Part shown: positions 1 through 7,928 of the stretch, piece after piece
Numbering within the stretch: the first letter of the stretch is position 1
How the letters are laid out: the number at the start of each line of letters is the position of its first letter
Assembly: GCA_910584525.1 (NCBI GenBank)
Contig: CAJUAT010000004.1
Location: 1 to 64,000 of the forward strand
Reading direction: 5' to 3'
DNA length: 64,000 nt
Source: an uncultured Muribaculaceae bacterium
GTDB lineage: Bacteria > Bacteroidota > Bacteroidia > Bacteroidales > Muribaculaceae
The notes under the pieces: model-generated
The model's input: the letters and a program-made list of their open reading frames with translations, nothing else
Database searches by the model: none
Told to the model about the DNA's origin: nothing
Made by a program: the position numbers and the translations under genes

Positions 1-24
1 TAATTAAAAATCAATCATATAACT

Positions 25-44
25 GACAAAAATTAATTTTTGTC
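25..44. promoter_or_regulatory. 20-bp perfect palindrome upstream of the pigment operon
   Basis: The half-site GACAAAAATT is followed at once by its exact reverse complement, with no loop. It lies about 28 bases upstream of a promoter-like -7 element and 86 bases before the ammonia-lyase start. A loop-free palindrome in this position suits a dimeric regulator site. It could also be the tail of a terminator belonging to a gene left of the window. No regulator is identified. Confidence 0.5.
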
Positions 45-53
45 ATCTACTAA

Positions 54-129
54 ATTTGGAATATTTTTTCGTAATTTTGTGGCGTTAATAAACGCTACTC
101 AGAATAGGCGGAATAGCTATATTCCAAAT
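54..129 (+). promoter_or_regulatory. Promoter-like leader of the pigment operon with nested inverted repeats
   Basis: TAATTTTG at 72-79 matches the Bacteroides -7 consensus TAnnTTTG. No TTTG lies 19-21 bases upstream, so the -33 element is weak or absent. The leader also has an 11-bp perfect inverted repeat (54-64 with 119-129), a hairpin GCGTT-AATA-AACGC at 82-95, and a 6-bp stem GGAATA/TATTCC at 110-125 that ends 5 bases before the start codon. The last could mask the ribosome binding region. The roles are inferred; only the sequence matches are seen. Confidence 0.45.
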
Positions 130-130
130 A

Positions 131-1651
131 ATGGATTTAAATTCAATATATAGAAATTTATTTGCTGACGCATCATTGACGGTTTCGGAAGAAGAATTGT
201 CGAAGGTGCGCAGATGCCATGATTTTCTGAAGGACTTTGTTGCAGACAAGGTGATATATGGCATCAACACGGGTTTCGGACCCATGGCACAGTGGCGTGT
301 CGATGACGCGCATCTTAAAGAGTTGCAGTACAATATCATACGGAGCCACTCCACAGGAGCAGGGGCTCCGTTGAGCGATATAGAGGTGAAGTCGGCTATG
401 ATAGCCCGCATCGGCACCTTCCTGCAGGGACGTTCCGGAATCGACGTGTCGGTGGTGCAGCTCCTTGTGCGGATGGTCAACGAGGGTATCTTCCCCTACA
501 TTCCACAACATGGAAGCGTCGGAGCCAGCGGCGACCTCGTGCAGCTCGCGCATATGGCTCTCTGCATGATAGGCGAGGGAAAGGTGCATTACAAAGGTGA
601 ATGGCTTCCCACTGCCAAGGTGTTTGCCGAACTCGGCATAAAGCCTATGGGAATATTTGTCCGTGAGGGCCTGTCAGTGGTCAACGGCACATCAATCATG
701 ACCGGCATCTCGATAGTGAACCAGTACTATGCCGAGAGTCTGCTTAAATATGCTGTGATAGCCGGCGCCTGGATCAACGAGATAGCCGACAGTTTCGACG
801 ACTACATGGCGGAAGCCGAGAACGAATGCCGGCGGCAGCCTGGCCAGCAGGTCATAGCCCGTTGGTTCAGAGAGGTGAGCAGTGGCAGCCGCCATCTGCA
901 GAACCGCGAGCATGAACTGTACGACCCTGCCAAAAACAATGTGGGATACTTCGACCATAAGGTACAGGCATATTATTCGCTGCGCTGTCTGCCGCAGATT
1001 TACGGCCCGGTGTATGACACACTGGCCAATACGCGGCAGGTGCTGGAGAATGAGGTCAACTCAGCCACCGACAACCCCATAGTAGACCCCGACACGCGCA
1101 ATATATACCATGGCGGCAATTTCCATGGCGACTACATATCGCTGGAGGCCGACAAGGTCAAGACGGTGATTACCCGTGTGGCCATGACAGCCGAGCGACA
1201 GCTCAATTATCTTTTCCACGACCGCATCAACGGCATTCTGCCGCCATTCCTCAACATGGGAGTGCTCGGCCTGAATTACGGCATGCAGGCATGCCAGTTC
1301 ACGGCTACTTCCACCACCGCAGAGTGCCAGACACTCTCCATGCCCAACTATGTGCACAGTATCCCCAACAACAACGACAATCAGGACATAGTGAGCATGG
1401 GCACCAACAGCGCGTTGCTCTGCAAACGCGTCATAGACAATGCCTGGCAGGTAATGTCGATATTATACATAGCTCTTGCGCAGGCCACCGACTGCCTGGG
1501 TATCGCGGATAAGCTGTCGCCCAAGTCGCATGAACAGTATGTTGCGGTGCGCCGCATATGCCCGAAGTTTGTTGAGGATACTCCCTTCTATGAGGAGCTG
1601 GCGGCGATGGAACGCCATATGAGAAACCATACAATAGATTATCTGCAGTAA
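131..1651 (+). CDS. Aromatic amino acid ammonia-lyase, probable tyrosine ammonia-lyase (4-coumarate forming)
   Basis: Deaminates an aromatic amino acid to the trans-cinnamate, probably L-Tyr to 4-coumarate, the aryl starter of the polyene made by this operon. The MIO-forming triad Ala-Ser-Gly is at residues 132-134 (GASGDLV), and the catalytic Tyr43 lies in YGINTGFGP. The substrate-selecting stretch NIIRSHSTG near residue 68 and the long block QFTATSTTAE through NNNDNQDIVSMGTNSA resemble, from memory, the Flavobacterium johnsoniae flexirubin-type TAL rather than ordinary HutH. The length (506 aa) is normal for the family. The stop shares one base with the next start (TAATG). Substrate is inferred; histidine or phenylalanine activity is not excluded by sequence alone. 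Confidence 0.85.
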   Translation: MDLNSIYRNLFADASLTVSEEELSKVRRCHDFLKDFVADKVIYGINTGFGPMAQWRVDDAHLKELQYNIIRSHSTGAGAPLSDIEVKSAMIARIGTFLQGRSGIDVSVVQLLVRMVNEGIFPYIPQHGSVGASGDLVQLAHMALCMIGEGKVHYKGEWLPTAKVFAELGIKPMGIFVREGLSVVNGTSIMTGISIVNQYYAESLLKYAVIAGAWINEIADSFDDYMAEAENECRRQPGQQVIARWFREVSSGSRHLQNREHELYDPAKNNVGYFDHKVQAYYSLRCLPQIYGPVYDTLANTRQVLENEVNSATDNPIVDPDTRNIYHGGNFHGDYISLEADKVKTVITRVAMTAERQLNYLFHDRINGILPPFLNMGVLGLNYGMQACQFTATSTTAECQTLSMPNYVHSIPNNNDNQDIVSMGTNSALLCKRVIDNAWQVMSILYIALAQATDCLGIADKLSPKSHEQYVAVRRICPKFVEDTPFYEELAAMERHMRNHTIDYLQ

Positions 1652-2376
1652 TGGAATATGCATTGGTAACCGGAGGTAGCCGGGGAATAGGAGCGGCGAT
1701 AAGCCGTAGGCTTGCCGGCGAAGGGCTGGGCGTTATCGTCAATTATGTCAGCAACGGAGATGCCGCCGCAGAAGTGGTGTCGCAGATAAAGAGTGCCGGA
1801 GGCATAGGCGAGCCCCTGCGTTTCAACGTAGCCGACGAGGCGGAGGTGGATGCCGCCATCGAGAAATGGGAGGCGGAGCATCCCGACGACCATATATCCG
1901 TGCTTGTGAACAACGCCGGCGTTCGCGATGACAACCTGATGATATTCATGGAATCGAAACAATGGCATAAGGTTATAGACACCACGCTCGACGGCTTCTT
2001 TCTGGTGACTCGCCGCGTGCTTAAAGGGATGCTCACGCGCCGTAACGGCAGAATCATCAACGTAGCCTCGCTGTCTGGTCTCAAAGGGCTTCCCGGACAG
2101 ACCAATTATTCGGCCGCCAAGGCAGCCCTCATAGGTGCCACAAAAGCGTTGGCACAGGAGGTGGCCCCACGTAAGGTCACGGTAAATGCCGTAGCTCCCG
2201 GTTTTGTCAGGACGGATATGACCCGCGACCTCGATGAGGATTCGTTGAAAAAAACCGTTCCTATGGGACGCTTCGGCGAACCGGAGGAGGTGGCAGACCT
2301 CGTGGCTTTCCTCGCATCGCCGAAAGCCGCTTATATCACAGCTCAGACCATTTCCATAAACGGAGAACTATATTGA
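1651..2376 (+). CDS. 3-oxoacyl-ACP reductase (FabG-type SDR)
   Basis: NADPH-dependent reduction of the 3-ketoacyl-ACP formed in each polyene extension round; cytoplasmic. The Rossmann motif TGGSRGIG is at residues 7-14, and NNAG is at 87-90. The catalytic set is Ser140, Tyr153 and Lys157 (NYSAAKAAL). The length of 241 aa is typical. The start overlaps the ammonia-lyase stop by one base, and the end runs into the first ketosynthase, so translational coupling is likely. It is a pigment-cluster paralogue of the fatty-acid FabG (counterpart of ApeQ in proteobacterial aryl polyene clusters); this assignment rests on context. Confidence 0.88.
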   Translation: MEYALVTGGSRGIGAAISRRLAGEGLGVIVNYVSNGDAAAEVVSQIKSAGGIGEPLRFNVADEAEVDAAIEKWEAEHPDDHISVLVNNAGVRDDNLMIFMESKQWHKVIDTTLDGFFLVTRRVLKGMLTRRNGRIINVASLSGLKGLPGQTNYSAAKAALIGATKALAQEVAPRKVTVNAVAPGFVRTDMTRDLDEDSLKKTVPMGRFGEPEEVADLVAFLASPKAAYITAQTISINGELY

Positions 2377-2381
2377 CGGAT

Positions 2382-3602
2382 ATGAACAGAAGAGTAGTAG
2401 TGACCGGCATGGGCATATGGTCATGCATAGGCAGGAATAAGGAGGAGGTTTGTGAGTCGCTGTATGCCGGCAAGTCGGGCATAGGTGTCGAGGAGGTACG
2501 CCGAGAGTACGGTTATCGGTCGGCTCTCACAGGCATTGTGGAGCGTCCGAAACTCAAGGGGATTCTGGACCGTCGTGCACGTGTGAGTATGCCGGAAGAG
2601 GCCGAATATGCCTATATGGCGGCAGTCGAGGCTTTCCGTCAGGCCGGCGTGGATGAAGAATATCTGAAGAATCATGAGGCCGGAGCGATCTTCGGCAACG
2701 ACTCGTCGGCGGTTCCGGTAATCACGGCCGCAAATATCATGGCCGACAAGCACGACTCGGCATTGCTCGGCTCCGGATACATATTCCAGTCGATGAACTC
2801 GACGGTGAACATGAACCTGTGCTCTATTTTCGGGCTTCGCGGCGTCAATTTCACCATCAGCTCGGCATGTGCCAGCGGCTCGCACTCTATAGGCATGGCC
2901 TATCTGCTGATAAAGAACGGTTTGCAGGATATGGTGCTTGCCGGAGGAGCTCAGGAGGTGAATCATCTGTCGATGGCCACTTTTGACGCGCTCAACGCAT
3001 TTTCCACGCGTATGGATGAGCCGGAGAAGGCGTCGCGGCCTTTCGACAGGGACCGCGACGGACTGATACCGAGCGGCGGGGCAGCTGCGCTCATCCTTGA
3101 GGATTATGAGCATGCGGTGGCGCGTGGCGCGACAATACTGGCGGAAATAGCCGGTTACGGTTTCTCGTCGAATGGCGGCGGCATCTCGCAGCCGAGCGAC
3201 GAAGGTTCCGTACGGGCCATGCAACGGGCCATGGAGGATGCCGGCGTCTCGGCGGATGAAATAGACTATATCAACGCCCACGCCACATCCACCAGCCAGG
3301 GCGACATGTTTGAGGCCATGGCCCTCGACCGTCTCTTCAACGGCAAAAAGGCGCTGATAAGTTCCACCAAGTCGATGACGGGACATGAATGCTGGATGGC
3401 CGGCGCCTCGGAGGCCGTATATTCCATTCTGATGATGCAGAAAGGCTTCGTGGCGCCAAACATCAATTTCGAGAATCCCGACGAATATTCACGCAATCTA
3501 AACATAGCCGCCAAAACCATAGACATGCCGGTGAACATCGTGCTCTCCAACTCCTTCGGCTTCGGCGGCACCAACAGCGCTCTGATATTGAAAACATTAT
3601 AA
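2382..3602 (+). CDS. Beta-ketoacyl-ACP synthase, FabF-like (pigment KS 1)
   Basis: Condenses malonyl-ACP with the growing acyl or aryl-primed chain. With the ATG at 2382 the protein has 406 aa and begins MNRRVVVTG, the usual FabF-type start; a TTG at 2373 overlapping the fabG stop is an alternative. The catalytic triad is intact: Cys163 in SSACASGS, His300 in NAHATSTSQGD and His335 in GHECWMAGASEA, with Lys330 just before it. The second motif departs from the usual HGTGT (HATST), which is common in pigment ketosynthases. It is the first of three catalytic KS genes in the operon. Confidence 0.85.
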   Translation: MNRRVVVTGMGIWSCIGRNKEEVCESLYAGKSGIGVEEVRREYGYRSALTGIVERPKLKGILDRRARVSMPEEAEYAYMAAVEAFRQAGVDEEYLKNHEAGAIFGNDSSAVPVITAANIMADKHDSALLGSGYIFQSMNSTVNMNLCSIFGLRGVNFTISSACASGSHSIGMAYLLIKNGLQDMVLAGGAQEVNHLSMATFDALNAFSTRMDEPEKASRPFDRDRDGLIPSGGAAALILEDYEHAVARGATILAEIAGYGFSSNGGGISQPSDEGSVRAMQRAMEDAGVSADEIDYINAHATSTSQGDMFEAMALDRLFNGKKALISSTKSMTGHECWMAGASEAVYSILMMQKGFVAPNINFENPDEYSRNLNIAAKTIDMPVNIVLSNSFGFGGTNSALILKTL

Positions 3603-3616
3603 ACGCACTCAAAACA

Positions 3617-4141
3617 ATGAGGATATCGATTGCAATAGCATTGTCGCTTTTCTCGGTTTTCTCTTCTATAGCGGGAGTAAAACTGGAAAGTGGCTCGCTT
3701 GCATGTCTTGCCGGCAGCAAGAGAGTCGGGATTACTTACGTATGGGACCAGGCGGTATATTGTTATGGCGGCAATCTGGATGATTTCCTTCACAGAGCAC
3801 GCCGTGAAGCCAACTGGGAAGAGGTGTCGTTCCGAGACATGGCTCAGGAATTTAATTCGGAGACTTTGAAGTATGGAATCCGGATGGTATGGATGGATCA
3901 CGAGGCTGACGCACCGTATTACTTCGTGATGGTCGTGCGGTATATCGATGAGAACGGGGATGTTGAAGGCAAAATGGCATTGCGCTGCACGGCGAACGAT
4001 AACGTGGAGGCCGTATTGAGATTTTCATCCGATGATGCCGACGATAACGACGAGTATGTGTTCCGCGACCAGTTTGAATCAATAGGGGAGGCATTGGGGA
4101 AGAGTGTGGTGAAAGCTATGAAGAAAAGTAGACAACAGTAA
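3617..4141 (+). CDS. Exported protein of unknown function (paralogue A)
   Basis: 174 aa from the ATG at 3617, which lies 14 bases after the KS 1 stop. An in-frame opening starts earlier but runs through the KS gene and is not the real start. The N-terminal 19 residues (MRISIAIALSLFSVFSSIA) form a signal peptide. The mature part begins VKLESGSLACL, resembling the start of the next protein (IKLTEGSVASL), so the two look like a duplicated pair. Both end in a short basic helix. No domain is recognised. The position between KS and methyltransferase suggests a periplasmic or outer-membrane role linked to the pigment, but that is inference. Confidence 0.75.
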   Translation: MRISIAIALSLFSVFSSIAGVKLESGSLACLAGSKRVGITYVWDQAVYCYGGNLDDFLHRARREANWEEVSFRDMAQEFNSETLKYGIRMVWMDHEADAPYYFVMVVRYIDENGDVEGKMALRCTANDNVEAVLRFSSDDADDNDEYVFRDQFESIGEALGKSVVKAMKKSRQQ

Positions 4142-4166
4142 TATTAATCATTAAACATTCAGAACG

Positions 4167-4703
4167 ATGAAAAAGATTTTTCTGACGATGGTGCTGGCCG
4201 TAGTGGGTTGTGTGACAGCAATGGCAGGCAGTGACATCAAGCTTACGGAAGGTTCCGTGGCTTCGCTTAAGAACGGAGGTACAGCCTCGGTGGTCATAGA
4301 CATGGCCGAGACGCAGTTTGACAACAAGAAGCCGCTCCGCAAGGACGATCGCTTCCGGAATGTCGACGAACAGATTCCGGAGTGCACTTCTGAGTTTATC
4401 AGAGAGTTCAACGACAACTCCAAGAAGTTCCGTCTTACCGACAATGCCGGCGAGGCTCAGTATGAGTTCGTTGTTAAGATCACCAATCTTGACACATTCA
4501 TCAACGTGATGTCGTTCAAAGGAGGCATCGGTATCAAGCTGTGGGGTACAGTGACCATCAAGAAGAAGGATTCAGGCGAGACTGTGGCCGTGTTCACCAT
4601 GGATGAAGAGGGCAACAGCGGCTTTACCTATCAGATAGCTCTTGAAGAAGGCTTTGAAGGCATTGCCAAGTATATTGCCAAGCGCATTAACAAAGGCAAA
4701 TGA
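4167..4703 (+). CDS. Exported protein of unknown function (paralogue B)
   Basis: 178 aa with a signal peptide (MKKIFLTMVLAVVGCVTAMA). It shares the IKLxxGSxAxL opening, a mid-protein YEFVVKI-type strand and a C-terminal amphipathic helix with the preceding gene (YYFVMVV there), so an old tandem duplication is likely. The middle strand-rich part (residues 105-150) reads like a small beta domain. No catalytic motif is seen. The gap to the previous stop is 25 bases. A strong hairpin follows it, so this gene may close a first transcript segment. Confidence 0.75.
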   Translation: MKKIFLTMVLAVVGCVTAMAGSDIKLTEGSVASLKNGGTASVVIDMAETQFDNKKPLRKDDRFRNVDEQIPECTSEFIREFNDNSKKFRLTDNAGEAQYEFVVKITNLDTFINVMSFKGGIGIKLWGTVTIKKKDSGETVAVFTMDEEGNSGFTYQIALEEGFEGIAKYIAKRINKGK

Positions 4704-4711
4704 TGACATAA

Positions 4712-4738
4712 AGGGAGAATGCTCTATGCATTCTCCCT
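4712..4738 (+). terminator. Strong intra-operon hairpin (attenuator or partial terminator)
   Basis: An 11-bp perfect stem (AGGGAGAATGC with GCATTCTCCCT) closes a 5-base loop, 8 bases after the stop of the small exported protein. No clear T-run follows, so full Rho-independent termination is doubtful. It may instead stabilise the upstream mRNA end or lower expression of the distal genes. Confidence 0.55.
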
Positions 4739-4753
4739 CAATAATGCAATAAT

Positions 4754-5851
4754 ATGAAATTGTTTCCAGCGCTTGAGAAGAGGTATTGCAAGGAGCAGCT
4801 GAGTGCGAAGGAGGCACAGCGGATGGCGGAGTTCATAGCCTTCGGTCCGGTGGTGTTCCAGACGGCGCGGATAATGCTCAAATGGGGTATCCTCGACATG
4901 CTTCGCGACAGCGAGAATGGTATGACCATCGGCGAGGTAGCGGATAAGGCCGGCATCTCGGTGTATGCCTCGAAATGTCTTCTCGAAGCTGCCTTGTGTA
5001 TAGGCATAGTACTTGTAGATTCCGACACTGACCGCTTTAAGATATCGAAAACAGGATGGTTTCTCATCAACGACCCGGCTACCAGGGTAAATCTTGATTT
5101 CAATCACGATGTCAATTATCGTGGATGGTATTACCTCGACGAAGCCCTGAAGGAAGGAAAGCCGGCAGGTCTGAAGACTCTCGGCGACTGGCCTACGATA
5201 TACGAAGGGCTGTCGTCGCTGCCTGAACAGGTTCAGGACAGCTGGTTCGGCTTCGACCATTTTTATTCCGATCATTCATTCGACGAGGCGTTGGAGATAG
5301 TGTTCGGGTCTCATCCGAAAACACTTTTGGATGTAGGAGGCAATACTGGCCGCTGGGCACTGCGTTGCGTGGATTACGACAATGATGTGCGTGTCACCAT
5401 TCTCGACTTGCCGCAGCAGATAGGACTCATGCAGGCCAACGTGGCCGGCAAAGAGGGCGCCGACAGAATCGACGGACTGGGAGTGAACCTTCTCGACGAG
5501 CGTTGCGAGATGCCTTCCGGACGCCGTTTCGACGCCATATGGATGAGCCAGTTTCTCGACTGCTTCAGTGAGGAGCAGATAGTGAGCATCCTTCGTCGGG
5601 CAGCAAATGTTATGGATGGCGATTCCCGTCTCTATATCATGGAGACATTATGGGACCGTCAGCGTTTCGAGGCAGCGGCACTGTGTCTGACGCTCACCAG
5701 CCTTTACTTCACGGCCATGGCCAACGGCAACAGCAAGATGTACCATTCCGAGGATATGGAAAGGCTTGTGAAAGAAGCTGGCCTGGAAATAGAGAAAATA
5801 CATGACGGTTTGGGTCAGGGACATTCCATACTTGTGTGTCGTAAGGCATGA
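4754..5851 (+). CDS. SAM-dependent O-methyltransferase of the pigment cluster
   Basis: Predicted to methylate a hydroxyl group on the aryl head or a related small aromatic substrate, using S-adenosylmethionine. It has an N-terminal winged-helix dimerisation part (about residues 35-110, with EVADKAGIS). The Rossmann core has motif I LLDVGGNTGRW (191-201) and the acidic ILDLP (216-220), the layout of plant-type family 2 O-methyltransferases. 365 aa is normal. Aryl-polyene and flexirubin head groups are often methylated, so context fits, but a C-methylation role cannot be excluded. The gene sits just after a strong hairpin. Confidence 0.75.
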   Translation: MKLFPALEKRYCKEQLSAKEAQRMAEFIAFGPVVFQTARIMLKWGILDMLRDSENGMTIGEVADKAGISVYASKCLLEAALCIGIVLVDSDTDRFKISKTGWFLINDPATRVNLDFNHDVNYRGWYYLDEALKEGKPAGLKTLGDWPTIYEGLSSLPEQVQDSWFGFDHFYSDHSFDEALEIVFGSHPKTLLDVGGNTGRWALRCVDYDNDVRVTILDLPQQIGLMQANVAGKEGADRIDGLGVNLLDERCEMPSGRRFDAIWMSQFLDCFSEEQIVSILRRAANVMDGDSRLYIMETLWDRQRFEAAALCLTLTSLYFTAMANGNSKMYHSEDMERLVKEAGLEIEKIHDGLGQGHSILVCRKA

Positions 5852-5924
5852 TCGGCATGTCGAGCGAACGCAATTTTATTGTTTATATTACGTTAATGAT
5901 TGGTAGCAATACATAAAACCAACA

Positions 5925-6170
5925 ATGAACCGACAGGATATAGAGAATAAGGTAAAGGATTTTCTTATAGATGATCTTGAGATAGAGGAGGAAAAGATAG
6001 TTCCCGGCGCACTGTTAAAGGAGGATATAGGCATCGACAGTCTTGACTTCGTGGACATAGTGGTTATAGTAGAGAAGAATTTCGGCTTCAAGATCAAGCC
6101 GGAGGAGATGGCCGGGGTAAAGACCATCGACGACTTCTATAATTACATTGACGACCGGATCAACAAATAA
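5925..6170 (+). CDS. Acyl carrier protein 1 of the pigment system
   Basis: 81-residue carrier protein. The phosphopantetheine attachment serine is Ser39 in GIDSLDFVDI. The helix pattern and acidic character are typical of ACP. It would hold the growing polyene or the aryl starter as a thioester. Its distinct sequence from the second ACP downstream suggests different partner specificities, as for the two ACPs of proteobacterial aryl polyene clusters. It is preceded by a 73-base gap with no recognised promoter and overlaps the next gene. Confidence 0.9.
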   Translation: MNRQDIENKVKDFLIDDLEIEEEKIVPGALLKEDIGIDSLDFVDIVVIVEKNFGFKIKPEEMAGVKTIDDFYNYIDDRINK

Positions 6171-7077
6171 AGGCGAGGGCATTTTGGGCGAATTGCGACA
6201 TGAGAAGTGGGCCGGCACCACTTACGGCACAGGCTGGATGCACACGTGGCTCATAAGGTTGCTGCGTGTGACAGATGTAAGGGTGATATATGCGGTGACC
6301 GATATATTTGTGTTGCCGCCCACACTTATATTTTCCGGTAACGGTCGTCGTCAGTCGTATCACTTCGCACGCAAGGGTCTCGGTCTTGGCAAATGGAGAG
6401 CTGCCAGACATGTATGGCGCAATTACAGGTCGTTCTCAAGGGTGGTAATCGACAGATTCGCGAGCTATGCGGGCAAACTGCCGGAGATTGAGATAGAGAA
6501 TTTCAATGTCTACCAGAGGCTGCAGCGCGGCAGTGATGGCTTTGTGCAGATAAGCTCTCACATAGGCAATTACGAGATGGCGGGGTATGCCCTGGTATCG
6601 GGGAAGCCCATCAAGGCGGCGGTGTTCGGAGGCGAGAAAGGCTCCGTGATGGCCAGCCGCGACAAGATTTTCAGTGAACACAATATAAGCATGGTGCCTG
6701 TCGACGGCGACTTGAGGCATCTGTTTGTTTTCAATGCCGCCCTCGATAATGGCGAGGTGGTGAGTATGCCTGGCGATAGGGTTTTCGGCTCCAACAAATC
6801 CTACCGCATACCCTTTCTGGGCAGCGACGCCACATTCCCCGTAGGACCGTTCACGCTGGCCGCAGCTAAGAATGTCCCCATGGTGTTCGTGGCCGTGATG
6901 CAGGCGAAGCCCGGAAAATACCGCATACACATTCATGAGATAAAGAGTCCCGGCCTGAAGTCGGTGAGGGCCAATGCCGAGGGTATGGCGCATGATTTTG
7001 TGAAGGCGCTCGAGAATATTGTGCGACGATATCCCGCCCAATGGTATAATTATTTCAATATCTGGGCCGATGACTGA
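6148..7077 (+). CDS. Lipid A-type (LpxL/HtrB-like) acyltransferase
   Basis: Predicted inner-membrane acyltransferase that would transfer the polyene acyl chain, or a fatty acid, from ACP to a lipid acceptor. The HX4E motif is His138-Glu143 in SSHIGNYEMAG, and a MPGDRVFG block follows near residue 208, as in the lauroyl acyltransferase family. There is no obvious long hydrophobic anchor beyond residues 46-62. The ATG at 6148 overlaps the ACP gene by 23 bases. A TTG at 6184 preceded by AAGGCGAGG is a reasonable alternative start. It is a usual partner gene in aryl-polyene clusters. Confidence 0.82.
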   Translation: MTTGSTNKGEGILGELRHEKWAGTTYGTGWMHTWLIRLLRVTDVRVIYAVTDIFVLPPTLIFSGNGRRQSYHFARKGLGLGKWRAARHVWRNYRSFSRVVIDRFASYAGKLPEIEIENFNVYQRLQRGSDGFVQISSHIGNYEMAGYALVSGKPIKAAVFGGEKGSVMASRDKIFSEHNISMVPVDGDLRHLFVFNAALDNGEVVSMPGDRVFGSNKSYRIPFLGSDATFPVGPFTLAAAKNVPMVFVAVMQAKPGKYRIHIHEIKSPGLKSVRANAEGMAHDFVKALENIVRRYPAQWYNYFNIWADD

Positions 7078-7531
7078 CTTTGAAAGAATAGACATACACG
7101 AACTGTTGCCACAGCGCGAGCCTTTTGTGATGGTCGGCAGGCTGCTGCATTTCGACATGAAGCGGACAGTGACGGCTACCATACCGTCGGCAGGAAACCT
7201 GTTTGTCAACGACGGACATTTCTCGGCTGAGGGAGTGATGGAGAATATCGCCCAGACATGCGCCGCAAGAATAGGTTATATCAACAAATACATTCTTGGC
7301 AAGTCGATACAGATAGGACTGATAGGGGGAATAAGGAATTTCAAGATACACCGGTTGCCGTCGGTGGGCGAAGAGATAATCACGGCCATCGATACCGTGG
7401 AGGAAATAATGGGGATGACAATGGTAGAGGGTACCGTGACGTCAGGGGGCACTCCGATAGCTGAGTGCGTGCTGAAAATAGCGTTGATGGACACAGAGGA
7501 AACTGCAGATGAAGAGACTCACGGCATATAA
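7070..7531 (+). CDS. Hot-dog dehydratase-like protein (ApeP-type)
   Basis: 153 aa from the ATG at 7070, which forms an ATGA overlap with the acyltransferase stop. An earlier in-frame ATG at 7019 lies inside the upstream gene and is unlikely. Single hot-dog fold with LLPQREPFVMV near the N terminus and GHFSAEGVMENIAQTCAARIGY in the middle, as in the 3-hydroxyacyl-ACP dehydratases of aryl polyene clusters. It probably works with the second dehydratase of the operon to make trans double bonds. Which subunit is catalytic cannot be told here. Confidence 0.75.
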   Translation: MTDFERIDIHELLPQREPFVMVGRLLHFDMKRTVTATIPSAGNLFVNDGHFSAEGVMENIAQTCAARIGYINKYILGKSIQIGLIGGIRNFKIHRLPSVGEEIITAIDTVEEIMGMTMVEGTVTSGGTPIAECVLKIALMDTEETADEETHGI

Positions 7532-7928
7532 GGAACTGGAGATACGCTTCAGCGAGGTCGACTCAATGGGCATAGTGTGGCACGGGTCATATCCTCTCTA
7601 TTTCGAGGATGCCCGCGAAGCCTTCGGCGCCAAGTACAATCTGGGATACATGAGGATTTTCGGCTCCGGATATTATGCGCCTCTGGTGGAACTCGACTTC
7701 AAGTTCAAGAAAGCCCTGATGTACGAGTCTAAGCCGGTGGTAAGGATAGATTACATTCCTACAGAGTCGGCCAAGATTGTGTTCGAGTATACGATAAGCG
7801 AGCGTGACACAGGCGACGTCATAGCCACGGGCAGGTCGGTACAGGTGTTCATGGACCGCAATTATGAGCTTGTGTGGGAATCGCCGGCGTTTTATCGCGA
7901 ATGGCAGCAAAAATGGGAGGTGTTATGA
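7509..7928 (+). CDS. YbgC-like acyl-ACP/CoA thioesterase
   Basis: 139-aa hot-dog thioesterase of the 4-hydroxybenzoyl-CoA thioesterase type. The family motif is EVDSMGIVWHGSYPLYFEDARE, with the catalytic-type Asp18. It could release stalled or finished chains from ACP or hydrolyse shunt thioesters. It overlaps the dehydratase gene by 23 bases and ends in an ATGA overlap with the next KS. A YbgC-type role in general phospholipid metabolism is possible in principle, but the embedded position argues for the pigment pathway. Confidence 0.8.
   Translation: MKRLTAYKELEIRFSEVDSMGIVWHGSYPLYFEDAREAFGAKYNLGYMRIFGSGYYAPLVELDFKFKKALMYESKPVVRIDYIPTESAKIVFEYTISERDTGDVIATGRSVQVFMDRNYELVWESPAFYREWQQKWEVL

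Noticed and set aside
2421..3386. 321-codon minus-strand frame opposite KS 1
   Set aside because: The + strand encodes an intact ketosynthase with all catalytic residues. The antisense product has no recognisable domain and biased Arg/His content.
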